Positions 47,847 through 56,024 are shown, counted from the first letter of the stretch. The stretch: 64,000 bases of DNA from Frankia sp. QA3 (GCF_000262465.1 NZ_CM001489.1:847772-911771), one strand, 5' to 3'. Translations and numbers: made by a program. Notes: a model not told the origin generated them from the letters alone.

Positions 47847-47850
47847 TTGA
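47635..47850 (+). CDS. Possible small ORF upstream of and overlapping the HEPN operon
   Basis: Up to 71 residues (GTG 47635), ending in a TGA that overlaps the TTG start of the next gene (TTGA). The C-terminal part FVETPFFHQGVTALAAGGRG..DEEVLREMGVRA has protein-like composition, but the N-terminus is uncertain and may be the tail of a frameshifted gene. No family recognised. Confidence 0.3.
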   Translation: MRAAPDVVDPSAGNWRIPGELLSPGVLVAVLARSMFVETPFFHQGVTALAAGGRGGVAGDEEVLREMGVRA

Positions 47851-48758
47851 CAAAAGCCCGTGACGTCGCAGGAGCACTTCTTGTCGAACACCTGGGGGGG
47901 ACGCTTCCACGAGGGTTCGAGATAACTCACTATCCCAATCTATCGCTCGAGACGCCTGTGTTACCCATCCCTCAGCTTGAAGTTGTACTCTGCCAGCTAC
48001 CTTTTGATGTCTGGCAAGAAGTTGACAGGTGGTTCGCCTCCAGGGGGAGGTCCCGGTATGAAGCAAGGAAGCCGGTGTTCACCTTGAGAGCTTCGGATTC
48101 GCAGATCTCGGCGGACGTCCTGGAGAATTTCCTTTTCACTTCCGTTGTTGCCTGGTCGGGTCGGAGGGTTGCGCATCCCTCGCAGTCGATTCGGTACGTC
48201 TCGGGCCTGGATGGTGGAGTGTCGCGTCGCGTTGGAATCATGGGTCGATCGGCGATAGCCAACACTTCCGGTGACGACGTTCTGTTGAAGCAGGACAGTT
48301 TGCAGGGAAATGCCGATTCGTTTCGCAGTCTTCATCCTTCGGCGAGGCCGTTTGAGAAACCGGAGGTCAGATTCGGCCTGTCGGCACTGACAACGGGTGC
48401 GATGGACGGCGTGAGTATGGTGAGCGACACGACCCTGTGTGCGATTGCTCTGGAGGAGCTGGTGATGCCCGGCGAGTTCGGAGCCGTCACGAAAACCTTT
48501 ACCCGGCGAGTCGGGATCTTGCTGAGAATCGCTGGTGAAGATCCAGCTGAGGCCAGCCGTGCGGCCAAGCTGATCTACGATACACGCTCACGCCGCTTAC
48601 ACGGAAGACGCCTTCGTCCCAATGAAGGGCTACACTTGATCAATTACTATTCTCGGCGTGCGTTGGCGACCTGCATCCAGCTTTATGGCGAGCACATCCC
48701 AGAGCACGACTCTGCCGATGATCCGCGATTCTTCGGAGGATGGCTTGACAATCGATGA
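47847..48758 (+). CDS. HEPN-like protein, first of a pair
   Basis: 303 residues from TTG 47847, supported by GGGAG at 47835-47839. The N-terminal half is unrecognised. The C-terminal half resembles ApeA-type HEPN proteins: a long helix (TTLCAIALEELVMPGEF), TFTRRVGILLRIAGED, and YDTRSRRLHGRRL with the Rx4H signature of metal-independent HEPN ribonucleases (R-S-R-R-L-H). HEPN RNases cut cellular or phage RNA in toxin-antitoxin and abortive-infection systems. Base composition is clearly less GC-rich than the flanking genes, suggesting recent transfer. Overlaps the next gene by 14 bp. Confidence 0.6.
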   Translation: MTKARDVAGALLVEHLGGTLPRGFEITHYPNLSLETPVLPIPQLEVVLCQLPFDVWQEVDRWFASRGRSRYEARKPVFTLRASDSQISADVLENFLFTSVVAWSGRRVAHPSQSIRYVSGLDGGVSRRVGIMGRSAIANTSGDDVLLKQDSLQGNADSFRSLHPSARPFEKPEVRFGLSALTTGAMDGVSMVSDTTLCAIALEELVMPGEFGAVTKTFTRRVGILLRIAGEDPAEASRAAKLIYDTRSRRLHGRRLRPNEGLHLINYYSRRALATCIQLYGEHIPEHDSADDPRFFGGWLDNR

Positions 48759-49632
48759 CGATGGGGGGACGGCTGTGGAGGACGAACCGCCGCCCTGGCC
48801 ATTGAAGCTCTCCGAGGAAAGCGCGTGGGTTCTTGCCCCGCTCGGGGGGATATCGATTACCAGCCCTTTTCGGCTCGGTCGCGCGGTGATAACGCTGATC
48901 GACCAGGTCAGTTGGTTGATGATCGAGCGCGGGGATCTGGTAGAAGAATACGATCACCTGGTCGACAACGGCACTGTCGCAGTGCCTTTCATGGTGTGGG
49001 AAGCAGGCCCGGACCGGTCGGCGAGTGCCATCTTTGTGGACTATGGTCCGGAGATCTACGCCTCGTTTGCGGCACTGAAGCTTTCCGGTCAGGACACGCT
49101 GATTGATCCGAGAATTATCGCACTCTACTTCCGGAGCGGTGGGCGCCGGCGCCGTGATGCAGGACTGAATCGACGGGAGTTCGGGCCTTACCGGGAGAGA
49201 ATGTATGACGGCGACTTTGACGTGTCACCCCTTACCGCCGAGTGCGTGCGGAGAGGAGGCGAACTGCTCGAGGTGCTCCTCTCTTGGCTGGGGCGGGCCG
49301 ATGAGTTTGAAAGAGCCCCGCTGGATCTGTTTCTTGAGAGCCACCTTCCCCATCTCTCGGCAGGGGAAAAAATCCTCTTCCTGTTCGCGTCGTTGGAAGC
49401 CATGTCTCCCGTGCGGACGATGTTCCAGGCCGAGAGTGGCGATCTTGACGTGAGGTTGAGAAGTTGTTTCAGGGAAAACGACCTGCTGACCGGTCTTGAC
49501 CCGACGACGCTGCGGAGCGTCAGGAACCGGCTTGCGCATGGAGAACCTGATCGAGAACTCTTTACTGAATTGGTGCCAAAGCTCCAGGAGCTGACGCGTT
49601 GCGCTATTTTGGAGTGGTTGTCGGGAACGTAA
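48745..49632 (+). CDS. HEPN-like protein, second of a pair
   Basis: 295 residues from TTG 48745, which follows GGAGGA (48735-48740) inside the end of the previous gene; ATG 48718 is an alternative. The C-terminal region (EKILFLFASLEAMSPVR, LRSVRNRLAHGEPDREL) carries a second HEPN-like Rx4H motif (R-N-R-L-A-H). The N-terminal ~170 residues, with SPFRLGRAVITLIDQVSWL and an Arg-rich GGRRRRDAGLNRREFG, are unrecognised. Paired HEPN proteins could form a heterodimeric nuclease or an active/inactive pair. Same lower GC as its neighbour. Confidence 0.6.
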   Translation: MTIDDDGGTAVEDEPPPWPLKLSEESAWVLAPLGGISITSPFRLGRAVITLIDQVSWLMIERGDLVEEYDHLVDNGTVAVPFMVWEAGPDRSASAIFVDYGPEIYASFAALKLSGQDTLIDPRIIALYFRSGGRRRRDAGLNRREFGPYRERMYDGDFDVSPLTAECVRRGGELLEVLLSWLGRADEFERAPLDLFLESHLPHLSAGEKILFLFASLEAMSPVRTMFQAESGDLDVRLRSCFRENDLLTGLDPTTLRSVRNRLAHGEPDRELFTELVPKLQELTRCAILEWLSGT

Positions 49633-49693
49633 CCGATGTTTGTGCGCTTCTGGGAAGACGTCAACCACTGGTTCATCGTCGAGGGGTGGCCAC

Positions 49694-50182
49694 GTGAGCG
49701 ACTTGGTTGGAGTCGTCGGGACTCTGGTTGGGACGGTACTAGGGGCCGGAGCGGCCTTCGGCGCCCAGATCCACAAGGATAGGCGGGATCGGCGGGTCGG
49801 AATGGATAATCTTGCGCGTGAAAGCTGCGCCAGATTCATGTCGGAGACCGCCGATCTGTTCGAACAGATACGCGGCATCGTCGAAGGTGCCCCCGGTGTC
49901 GGCGACCGTAGCGCATTAATCGCTGCGCTGCGCGGCATTAACGGCGCACGAGGGCAGGTGGCGCTGGAGAACGTCAGGATTTCGAGCTCCATGGCCGTAG
50001 TGGAGTGCTCCCAAGATTTATGGAAGCATCTGCGCTCCAAGTCCGTTCCGCAGGGTTCTGTCTCGCCTGAACGGTTCCGGGAATGGAAGGGAGAATACTG
50101 GGATCTCCGGAAGTCGCTCATCAACCAGGTGCGACTTGACCTCGGAGTCAGAGGTCGGCTCGGTCAAGAGGAGTCCGACTAG
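49694..50182 (+). CDS. Small membrane-anchored protein of the HEPN operon
   Basis: 162 residues from GTG 49694, with GAGGGG 7 bp upstream. One N-terminal membrane segment (LVGVVGTLVGTVLGAGAAFG, residues 3-22), then a basic, helical cytoplasmic or surface domain (HKDRRDRRVGMDNLARES, FMSETADLFEQIRGIVEG, GINGARGQVALENVRIS). No family recognised. Similar one-helix proteins accompany some defence nucleases as membrane anchors or effectors, but that role here is inference from position. Confidence 0.6.
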   Translation: MSDLVGVVGTLVGTVLGAGAAFGAQIHKDRRDRRVGMDNLARESCARFMSETADLFEQIRGIVEGAPGVGDRSALIAALRGINGARGQVALENVRISSSMAVVECSQDLWKHLRSKSVPQGSVSPERFREWKGEYWDLRKSLINQVRLDLGVRGRLGQEESD

Positions 50183-50301
50183 TATGCCGGCGGGGACCAC
50201 CCCCACTGCCCACGCTTTCATCGAGCCCCGTCACAGGCAGACCGGCCGCGGCGAACACCACGACCCGCCGACGCCAGGTCTTCGAGATTCGGGCCGGCCA
50301 C

Positions 50302-50378
50302 CGCCAGACGGCATCCCGCAGCCGGCCGAGGGCATACCCGCACCCGACTTGGAACTCTGACCAGCGAAAACGCCTTCT
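50302..50378. repeat. Dispersed repeat, copy 1
   Basis: 50335-50378 matches 62039-62082 at 42 of 44 positions in the same orientation; weaker similarity extends left to about 50302. Core TTGGAACTCTGACCAGCG. The minus strand could encode FRWSEFQ.GCG in both copies, so these may be two remnants of one gene. Each copy lies beside truncated genes. Confidence 0.75.
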
Positions 50379-50387
50379 AACGTCCTG

Positions 50388-50834
50388 ATGCGCACGATGC
50401 ACTTGCGTGAGCACCTGCTGCCGCATCTGCTCGAACTGCATCGACTGACCGATGAGGCGGTCCATCTCGGTGTCCTGCGTGACCAGGGGGTGCTGTGCGT
50501 CGAGCGGCTGCACGGGCACCGTAGCGCGCCGCTGCCCGTGCAGGTCGGCGGTATCCTGCCGGTCCATGCCACGGCGCTCGGCAAGGTACTGCTGGCCTTC
50601 GCCGACGAAGCGCTCGGTGACCGCGCGGACCAGCTCGTCCGTTCCACCAATCGGACGATCCTGGCCTCCCGGGCGCTGGACGGCGAACTCGAGGACGTGC
50701 GTAGCCTCGGGTTCGCCGTCGACCGAGGAGAGTTTCGCCCGAACATCGGGTGCCTCGCCGCCCCGGTGTGCGGTCCCGTCCACCACCGCGCTGGCCGCCG
50801 TCCTCTGACGTCGTTCCTCTCGGTAGTTTGTTAG
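50388..50834 (+). pseudogene. IclR-family regulator remnant (effector domain only)
   Basis: Encodes only the C-terminal ligand domain: LREHLLPHLLELHRLTDEAV, GVLCVERLHGHRSAPLP, VQVGGILPVHATALGKVLLA and GFAVDRGEFRPNIGCLAAPV. The N-terminal winged helix-turn-helix is missing. After about 50775 the frame breaks: continuing sequence (STTALAAVL) is in another frame and the annotated frame runs to 50834 as non-family residues. Without a DNA-binding domain it is probably non-functional. Confidence 0.8.
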
Positions 50835-50849
50835 ATCAAGGTGGCAGGG

Positions 50850-51040
50850 GCTCTGTTGCGTTCGGCCGGGCCGGCCCCGGTGCAGTATCGAAGCCGACCA
50901 TGGTCGCCTCGAAGCACGGCTGCGACCGATGCGCGGCCTGAAGCGGCTGCGCTCCGTCCAGACGATCAGCGCCGGGCACGCCCTGATCCAGAACATGCGC
51001 CGCGGCCACTACGAACTCGGAACCGACACCGCTGGTGCAG
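50850..51040 (+). mobile_element. IS6-family insertion-sequence remnant
   Basis: GGCTCTGTTGC at 50851-50861 looks like an IS6-family terminal repeat. From about 50884 the plus strand encodes the C-terminus of an IS6-type transposase: IEADHGRLEARLRPMRGLKR, LRSVQTISAGHALIQN and MRRGHYELGTD. The N-terminal two thirds of the transposase are gone, and no right-end repeat is seen. An internally deleted, immobile copy. Confidence 0.75.
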
Positions 51041-51041
51041 A

Positions 51042-51072
51042 AGACCGCCCGTCGGATCCAGACGGGCGGTCT
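51042..51072. terminator. Hairpin terminator for the TauD-like gene
   Basis: Perfect 11-bp stem AGACCGCCCGT (51042-51052) and reverse complement (51062-51072), 9-nt loop. It lies about 20 bp beyond the stop codon of the minus-strand dioxygenase gene, with a short pyrimidine-rich tail (TCTTCTGC) on that strand. Confidence 0.7.
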
Positions 51073-51090
51073 CTGCGACGGCGATCGCTG

Positions 51091-51996
51091 CTAAGCCGCG
51101 ATCGGAGTGTAGTGCGAGGCGTCATCCCCTTCTATGGCGTAGCTGCCCCGACCGTCCAGACCCGCGGGTATGCCGCCGGCGACGGTGACCCGGTGCAGCA
51201 ACCGCGGGAGGTCGTCGTAGTCGTCCACGGCGTAGTGCTGGGTGATCCGGTTGTCGAAGAAGGCGAGGTCGCCGGGTGCCCACGTCCAACGGACGATGTT
51301 CTCCGGCCGGGTCACGTAGGCCTGAAGCAGACCGAGAACATCGCGTGACTCGCTGTTCGACAGGCCGATGATCCGCTGCGCGAAACCGCCTATGAACAAG
51401 GCGCGTTCGCCCGTCTCGGGATGGACCCGGACTACCGGATGTGCAGTCCGGTACTTCCGGGACACGAAGATTTCGCGGTAAGCCTTCGTCTGCGCTGTCG
51501 CGGACGGTGGGACCACGTAGTCATAGTCGTTCGTGTGCTCGGCCCAGATCCCGTCGGCCAGTTCCCGCAAGGGGGCCGGGAGGTCGCGGTAGGCGGCCGC
51601 GGTGTTGGCGATGAGGGTGTCGCCCCCGAACGGGGGGACGACGATGCTGCGCAGCGTACTGGCGGCCGGCGGGCTCACCACGAAGGTGACGTCGGTGTGC
51701 CAGTGGTTGGCGCGGCCCTCGGACGAGTCCACCCGCAGCACGTTCGGGCTGTTCTTCAGCGAAGGGACGGTGGGATGAGCCTTGGTGAGTTCACCGAAGC
51801 GGGCAGCGAACCGCTGCTGCCCCTCGTCGTCGAGCTCCTGGCCCCGGAAGAACAGCGCCTTGTGTTCCAGGAGGGCCTTCCGGACGGCGGCGATGGTCTC
51901 GCCGTCGAGGTCGCCGCGTAGGTCGACGCCGGTCACCTCGGCGCCGATCCGTCCGGCTACCTTGCGGACGCCGAGATCCGTGCTGATGACAGCCAT
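51091..51996 (-). CDS. TauD/TfdA-family Fe(II)/2-oxoglutarate dioxygenase
   Basis: 301 residues from ATG 51996, with AAGGAG upstream. Iron ligands are visible: HWHTD gives His100 and Asp102, and TQHYAVDDY gives the distal His254; the 2-oxoglutarate-binding Arg is in RLLHRVTVAGG. N-terminal GRIGAEVTGVDL and FFRGQELDDEGQQRFAARFG are family typical. TauD-type enzymes hydroxylate the carbon next to sulfonate or sulfate, releasing sulfite or sulfate plus an aldehyde. Next to a sulfonate transporter and arylsulfatase, a sulfur-scavenging role is likely. Divergent from the transport operon across a ~1-kb regulatory region. Confidence 0.92.
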   Translation of the reverse strand: MAVISTDLGVRKVAGRIGAEVTGVDLRGDLDGETIAAVRKALLEHKALFFRGQELDDEGQQRFAARFGELTKAHPTVPSLKNSPNVLRVDSSEGRANHWHTDVTFVVSPPAASTLRSIVVPPFGGDTLIANTAAAYRDLPAPLRELADGIWAEHTNDYDYVVPPSATAQTKAYREIFVSRKYRTAHPVVRVHPETGERALFIGGFAQRIIGLSNSESRDVLGLLQAYVTRPENIVRWTWAPGDLAFFDNRITQHYAVDDYDDLPRLLHRVTVAGGIPAGLDGRGSYAIEGDDASHYTPIAA

Positions 51997-52480
51997 GGAG
52001 GGCTCCTTGGGTCGTAGGGCGAGTTCAGTGGGCGGGAGAGGAGCCGGCCGGCTCCGGCGTCTTGCCGTCGGTGCCGACCGGGACCTCGCCGGTGCGGGGA
52101 CCCGGACGAGCGCCCGGCTGCCATCGAGACGGCCGCGACCCGACGCCCGCGGGAGCTGGTGCTCGGATCACGGGCGGACCCGCCGCCGTTCTCCGGGTCT
52201 CGCCAGCGGTACCAGAAGTGAGGGGGCGGGCAGCGGTAATTGACCGGTCGGCCGAACGGGACCCGAGCCCAGGACATCGGGCCGCCGGCCGGAGATCGTA
52301 TCCCGCTCGCGGGTATCAGGGTCGCCACGCCGCCATCCCGCTCGTGACATCAGGGTTACGTTCCCTGGGGGCGGACGTCAATAATTAACAGTCGAGAGAA
52401 AATAATTCCGTTCACCGAGTGGTGATCTCGATACTCTGGGTAAGTGGCAGGGGTCGCTTGCTTCAAACTGGCGACAACCC

Positions 52481-52509
52481 TTGACAGGACGGTTCTTCAT
52501 CAAGATAGT
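52481..52509 (+). promoter_or_regulatory. Candidate sigma-70-type promoter for the organosulfur operon
   Basis: Perfect -35 TTGACA (52481-52486), 17-bp spacer, -10-like GATAGT (52504-52509, 4 of 6 matches to TATAAT). This would give a leader of roughly 480 nt before the binding-protein start. Motif spotting only. Confidence 0.4.
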
Positions 52510-52841
52510 GAGCAACGTGATCGGGAAGCGACTGTGCACTCGGCGGCCCGTGGACTATGTCCACGTGGCCAGCGCCTTGTGTTGCCGCTGACGTTGTGAT
52601 CACGTCTGCGGTCCGTCGCGAGTAGACAACGGGATCGGAGTGCGGCCGCCACGGTCGCGGGATCCGAGAATACTCGTTCTTCGTCCCGCTACGGCCTGCC
52701 CCTGAGATCGAGGAAGCCGGCTTCTCCTGGCGTGGTTCCCGGAGTGATCCGACGACGCCAGAGAACTGTTTCACGCAGCCGGTGAACCTGTGGTCATTTA
52801 TAGCGCCTCGCGCCTTCACAAACTGCTGCCCCCAGTTCCCC

Positions 52842-52866
52842 CCCGCCTTGCGGCGGGCGGTTTTCC
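52842..52866 (+). terminator. Intrinsic-terminator-like hairpin in the operon leader
   Basis: CCCGCC (52842-52847), loop TTGC, GGCGGG (52852-52857), then CGGTTTTCC with T-rich sequence continuing to 52875. Rare T-run for this GC-rich genome. Located ~130 bp upstream of the lipoprotein gene, so it could be an attenuator. Confidence 0.5.
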
Positions 52867-52882
52867 GTTGCTTTTCCTGATC

Positions 52883-52949
52883 CCCGTGCTGTCCACAGAC
52901 GCACGGGCATCTCCCGACCCCTCGGCGGGGGTTCCTCCCACCGAGGGGT
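52883..52949 (+). promoter_or_regulatory. Two further leader hairpins before the binding-protein gene
   Basis: Hairpin A: CCCGTGC (52883-52889)/GCACGGG (52901-52907), 11-nt loop. Hairpin B: ACCCCTCGG (52917-52925)/CCGAGGGGT (52941-52949) with an inner GGGG/CCC stem. With the terminator-like hairpin before them, they form a structured 5' leader. No known riboswitch class was recognised. Confidence 0.45.
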
Positions 52950-52996
52950 CCGACGTGCACTTTCGGAACTTTGGCCATGTCAGAAGGACACACCTC

Positions 52997-54046
52997 ATGC
53001 ATCGCAGGATTCGTCGGAAATCGAAGCTGCTCACGACCGCGGCCACCCTGGCCGTGACGGCCCTGCTGGCCTCCGCATGCGGTGGCGGCGGTGGCGGCGG
53101 TGGCGGTTCCGACCAGGAGAAGACGACCCTGCGCTACCAGGGCGCCGTCGGTCAGGTGACGCTGCCCGAGCTGGCCGCTGATCTCGGTTACCTCGGCCCG
53201 GTCAAACTCGAGTGGATCGGGAACACCATCAGCGGACCGCAGGACATCCAGGCCGCCACCACCGGCGACACCGACTTCGGCGGCGCGTTCAACGGGGCGA
53301 TCATCAAGCTCGTCGCCGCGGGGGCGCCGATCAAGTCGGTCATCAGCTACTACGGCGTCGACAAGGACTCGTACAGCGGCTATTACGTGCTCGCGGACAG
53401 TCCTATCAGGTCGGCCCGGGACCTGATAGGCAAGAAGGTCGGCATGAACACGCTCGGCGCGCACGTCGAGGCCGTCCTGGACTCGTACCTGAAGAAGGAG
53501 GGTCTCAGCTCGGCCGAGATCGACAAGGTCGTTCCGACCGTGGTGCCACCGGTCAACACCGAGCAGGCGTTGCGCGCCGGGCAAATCGAGGTGGGCGTCC
53601 TCGGCGGTCTCCTCCGGGACAAGGCACTCGACCGCGGTGGTATCCGTCCGATCTTCTCCGACTACGAGCTCTACGGCACGTTCGCGGCCGGCAGCTATGT
53701 TTTCCGGAAGGACTTCATCGCGAAGAACCCGACGACGGTCAGGTCTTTCATCGAAGGCGTAGCACGAGCACTCGAATGGGCGAAGTCCCATCCGCGCAAC
53801 GAGGTGATCGCCCGGTTCACGCAGATCATCGAAAAACGGGACCGCAAGGAGGACAAGCGCGCGATCGGATTCTGGAAGAGCTACGGGGTCCCGGACAAGG
53901 GCGGGCTGATCGCGGACAAGAACTTCACCCGTTGGATCGACTTCCTGCGCGAGGACGGTCAGCTCAAGAAGGATGTCAAGCCGGCCGACCTGTACACGAA
54001 CGAGTTCAATCCGTTCCGACCCGGCGGGCCTGATTCCGGTCGCTGA
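52997..54046 (+). CDS. Sulfonate/NitT-TauT-type ABC substrate-binding lipoprotein
   Basis: The start is ATG 52997 (AGAAGGA 8 bp upstream), giving 349 residues; the longer frame is leader sequence. Lipoprotein signal with basic N-terminus and lipobox LLASAC, then a Gly-rich linker of nine Gly. The periplasmic-binding fold is SsuA/NMT1-like: TTGDTDFGGAFNGAIIKLVA, SARDLIGKKVGMNTLGAHVE and ALRAGQIEVGVLGGLL. It captures a sulfonate, sulfate ester or related anion outside the cell and delivers it to the adjacent ATPase/permease. Confidence 0.88.
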   Translation: MHRRIRRKSKLLTTAATLAVTALLASACGGGGGGGGGSDQEKTTLRYQGAVGQVTLPELAADLGYLGPVKLEWIGNTISGPQDIQAATTGDTDFGGAFNGAIIKLVAAGAPIKSVISYYGVDKDSYSGYYVLADSPIRSARDLIGKKVGMNTLGAHVEAVLDSYLKKEGLSSAEIDKVVPTVVPPVNTEQALRAGQIEVGVLGGLLRDKALDRGGIRPIFSDYELYGTFAAGSYVFRKDFIAKNPTTVRSFIEGVARALEWAKSHPRNEVIARFTQIIEKRDRKEDKRAIGFWKSYGVPDKGGLIADKNFTRWIDFLREDGQLKKDVKPADLYTNEFNPFRPGGPDSGR

Positions 54047-54087
54047 GCGGGCACCGCATCCGGCGGCAACAGCGAGGATATTTGATC

Positions 54088-55116
54088 ATGAGTACCATCG
54101 AGTTCCGCCGCGCGACCAAGCGGTTCGCGGTACGCGACTCCGGACGGCGCGGCACGACGACCGAGTTCACCGCGCTGTCCGAGGTGGACCTAACCATCCG
54201 CAGCGGGGAGTTCCTCGTCCTGGTCGGCCCGAGCGGATGCGGCAAGTCGACTCTGCTCGACCTGCTTGGCGGCCTGAGCAGGCCGAACAGCGGCGAGGTC
54301 CTGGTGGACGGCGTTCCGGTCACCGGACCGGGCCTGGACCGGGGAATCGTATTCCAGCAGTATGCCCTGCTGCCGTGGCGCACCGCGCTCGCGAACGTCG
54401 AGTTCGGTCTGGAGGCAAAGCGGGTTCCGCGCTCCGAGCGATCGGCGCGGGCCCGTGATTACCTGGCTCTCGTCGGGCTCACGGGGTTCGAGCGCCGCTA
54501 CCCGCATGAGCTGTCCGGCGGGATGAAACAGCGGGTCGCGATCGCTCGTAGCCTGGCTTACGACCCCGCCGTCCTGCTGATGGACGAGCCGTTCGCAGCG
54601 TTGGACGCCCAGACACGGGAGACGCTGCAGGACGAGCTGCTGCGGATCTGGGCGAAGACGCGCAAGACCATCCTGTTCATCACACACTCCATCGACGAGG
54701 CTGTCTACCTGGGCCAGCGGGTGGCGGTCATGACGTCGCGACCGGGTCGGATCAAGGAGATCCTGGACATTCCGCCTGTTGACGACAACGGCGGCGACCC
54801 TCGGTCGGCCCCGGAGTTCGTGCGTTATCGACACCTGGTGTGGGAGTTGCTGCGCGACGAGGTCGCCAAGGCACAGGCGGCGGAACGCCGGGGAACGGTG
54901 TCGCGCGAGCGGGAGAGGACGCCGCACGCCCCGGTCCCAGGACCGGCCTCGGCCAGGGCCGTCAGTAGCGGCGGAGCGACCGCTGCCGGGAGGGACTCCT
55001 CGGTGGCCGGCGCAGGCGAGCCGTTCGAGAAGAACGTGTCGTTCGAGAAGAACGCTTCCTTGGAAAAGAACGCGTCGTCGGAGAAGAAGGTGAGCGGCGT
55101 TGGTCATTACCGATGA
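54088..55116 (+). CDS. SsuB/TauB-type ABC transporter ATPase
   Basis: 342 residues from ATG 54088 (GAGG at 54074). Walker A GPSGCGKST, Q-loop VFQQYALLPWRT, signature LSGGMKQR, Walker B VLLMDEPF and switch His in FITHSIDEA are all intact, so the enzyme should power import with the adjacent permease. The last ~90 residues go beyond the normal ~250-residue SsuB and are low complexity, ending in four 18-bp repeats encoding EKN(A/V)S blocks (55024-55095). The stop overlaps the permease start region by 17 bp. Confidence 0.92.
   Translation: MSTIEFRRATKRFAVRDSGRRGTTTEFTALSEVDLTIRSGEFLVLVGPSGCGKSTLLDLLGGLSRPNSGEVLVDGVPVTGPGLDRGIVFQQYALLPWRTALANVEFGLEAKRVPRSERSARARDYLALVGLTGFERRYPHELSGGMKQRVAIARSLAYDPAVLLMDEPFAALDAQTRETLQDELLRIWAKTRKTILFITHSIDEAVYLGQRVAVMTSRPGRIKEILDIPPVDDNGGDPRSAPEFVRYRHLVWELLRDEVAKAQAAERRGTVSRERERTPHAPVPGPASARAVSSGGATAAGRDSSVAGAGEPFEKNVSFEKNASLEKNASSEKKVSGVGHYR
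55024..55095 (+). repeat. 18-bp in-frame tandem repeat, 4 diverged units
   Basis: Units start at 55024, 55042, 55060 and 55078 (TTCGAGAAGAACGTGTCG type), encoding (F/L/S)EK(N/K)(V/A)S blocks at the C-terminus of the ABC ATPase. The permease TTG start lies just after. Confidence 0.85.
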
Positions 55117-55954
55117 CCCGAGTGACCTGGCCGTCGTTGTGAGCGACGACCGGGTCCCGTCGCGTGGCGCCCGGCCCTGGGCCGTGCCGCTGCGTATTGC
55201 CGCCGCTGTCTTCCGGCGTACCGTCGCAATCGCGGCGCTGTTGGTCGCCTGGGAGGTTCTTCCGCGCGCCGGCGTCGTCGACCGGGTGTTCCTGCCGCCC
55301 TTCTCGGAGGTGATCGACAAGTGGTGGGAGCTGTTCCTGGACGGCGACATCCTGGCCCATACGAAAGCCAGTATGAAGCGCACCGGCGCCGGCTTTGCCC
55401 TTGCCGTCGCGATAGGTCTCCCGCTCGGCCTTGTCATCGGCTGGTTCCCACGCCTGGCCGAGATCCTCAACCCGCTTCTGGAGCTCTTCCGCAACACCGC
55501 CGCGCTGGCCCTGCTGCCAGTCTTCGTCTTGATTCTCGGCCTGGGTGAGTCCTCGAAGATCGGCATCGTCACCTATGCCTGCGTCTGGCCGATACTCCTG
55601 AACACGGTAAGTGGCGTCCGGACCGTCGACCCGCTTCTGATCAAGTCGGCCAAGTCGATGGGACTGTCGTCGCCGCGACTTTTTCAGAAGGTGATTCTGC
55701 CGGCCTCGGTGCCCACCATTTTCACCGGGATCCGGCTGGCCGGGGCCTTCGCGATCGTCGTGCTCATAGCCGCCGAGCTGGTGGGCGCGAAGGCCGGGCT
55801 GGGCTATCTGATCAATTATGCACAGTCCAACTTCGCCATCCAGGAGATGTACGCCGGGATCATCACGATCTCGGTGATCGGTGTCGGGATCAACCAGCTG
55901 CTGCTGGCCGTGGAGCGGCGCTTCTCGCGCTGGCGCGCCACGCCCGGCTCGTAA
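55100..55954 (+). CDS. SsuC/TauC-type ABC transporter permease
   Basis: 284 residues from TTG 55100 (AAGGTGAG upstream), overlapping the ATPase gene; GTG 55139 is an alternative. Six membrane helices. The ATPase-contact EAA-type loop is visible as AKSMGLSSPRLFQKVILPAS, followed by FTGIRLAGAFAIVVLIAAEL. NitT/TauT family inner-membrane channel for the ligand bound by the upstream lipoprotein. Confidence 0.92.
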   Translation: MVITDDPSDLAVVVSDDRVPSRGARPWAVPLRIAAAVFRRTVAIAALLVAWEVLPRAGVVDRVFLPPFSEVIDKWWELFLDGDILAHTKASMKRTGAGFALAVAIGLPLGLVIGWFPRLAEILNPLLELFRNTAALALLPVFVLILGLGESSKIGIVTYACVWPILLNTVSGVRTVDPLLIKSAKSMGLSSPRLFQKVILPASVPTIFTGIRLAGAFAIVVLIAAELVGAKAGLGYLINYAQSNFAIQEMYAGIITISVIGVGINQLLLAVERRFSRWRATPGS

Positions 55955-56024
55955 TCGCCCACGCCGACGCCCGCCCGCCCGCCCGGCGGTCCGGCGGTCC
56001 GAGCCACTGAGAGTCGAGAACAGA

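Larger units (their letters stand above)
51997..52996. other. Divergent regulatory region of the organosulfur locus
   Basis: About 1 kb without a convincing gene; the long minus-strand frame here is a shadow extended from the binding-protein gene. AT-rich sequence at 52378-52410 (AATAATTAACAG, AAATAATTCCG) and a consensus-like promoter at 52481-52509 suggest the operon start. Three hairpins lie between 52842 and 52949. Confidence 0.6.

Noticed and set aside
52463-53791. 442-codon minus-strand frame covering the sulfur leader
   Set aside because: Mostly antisense to the binding-protein gene; no family or ribosome site.
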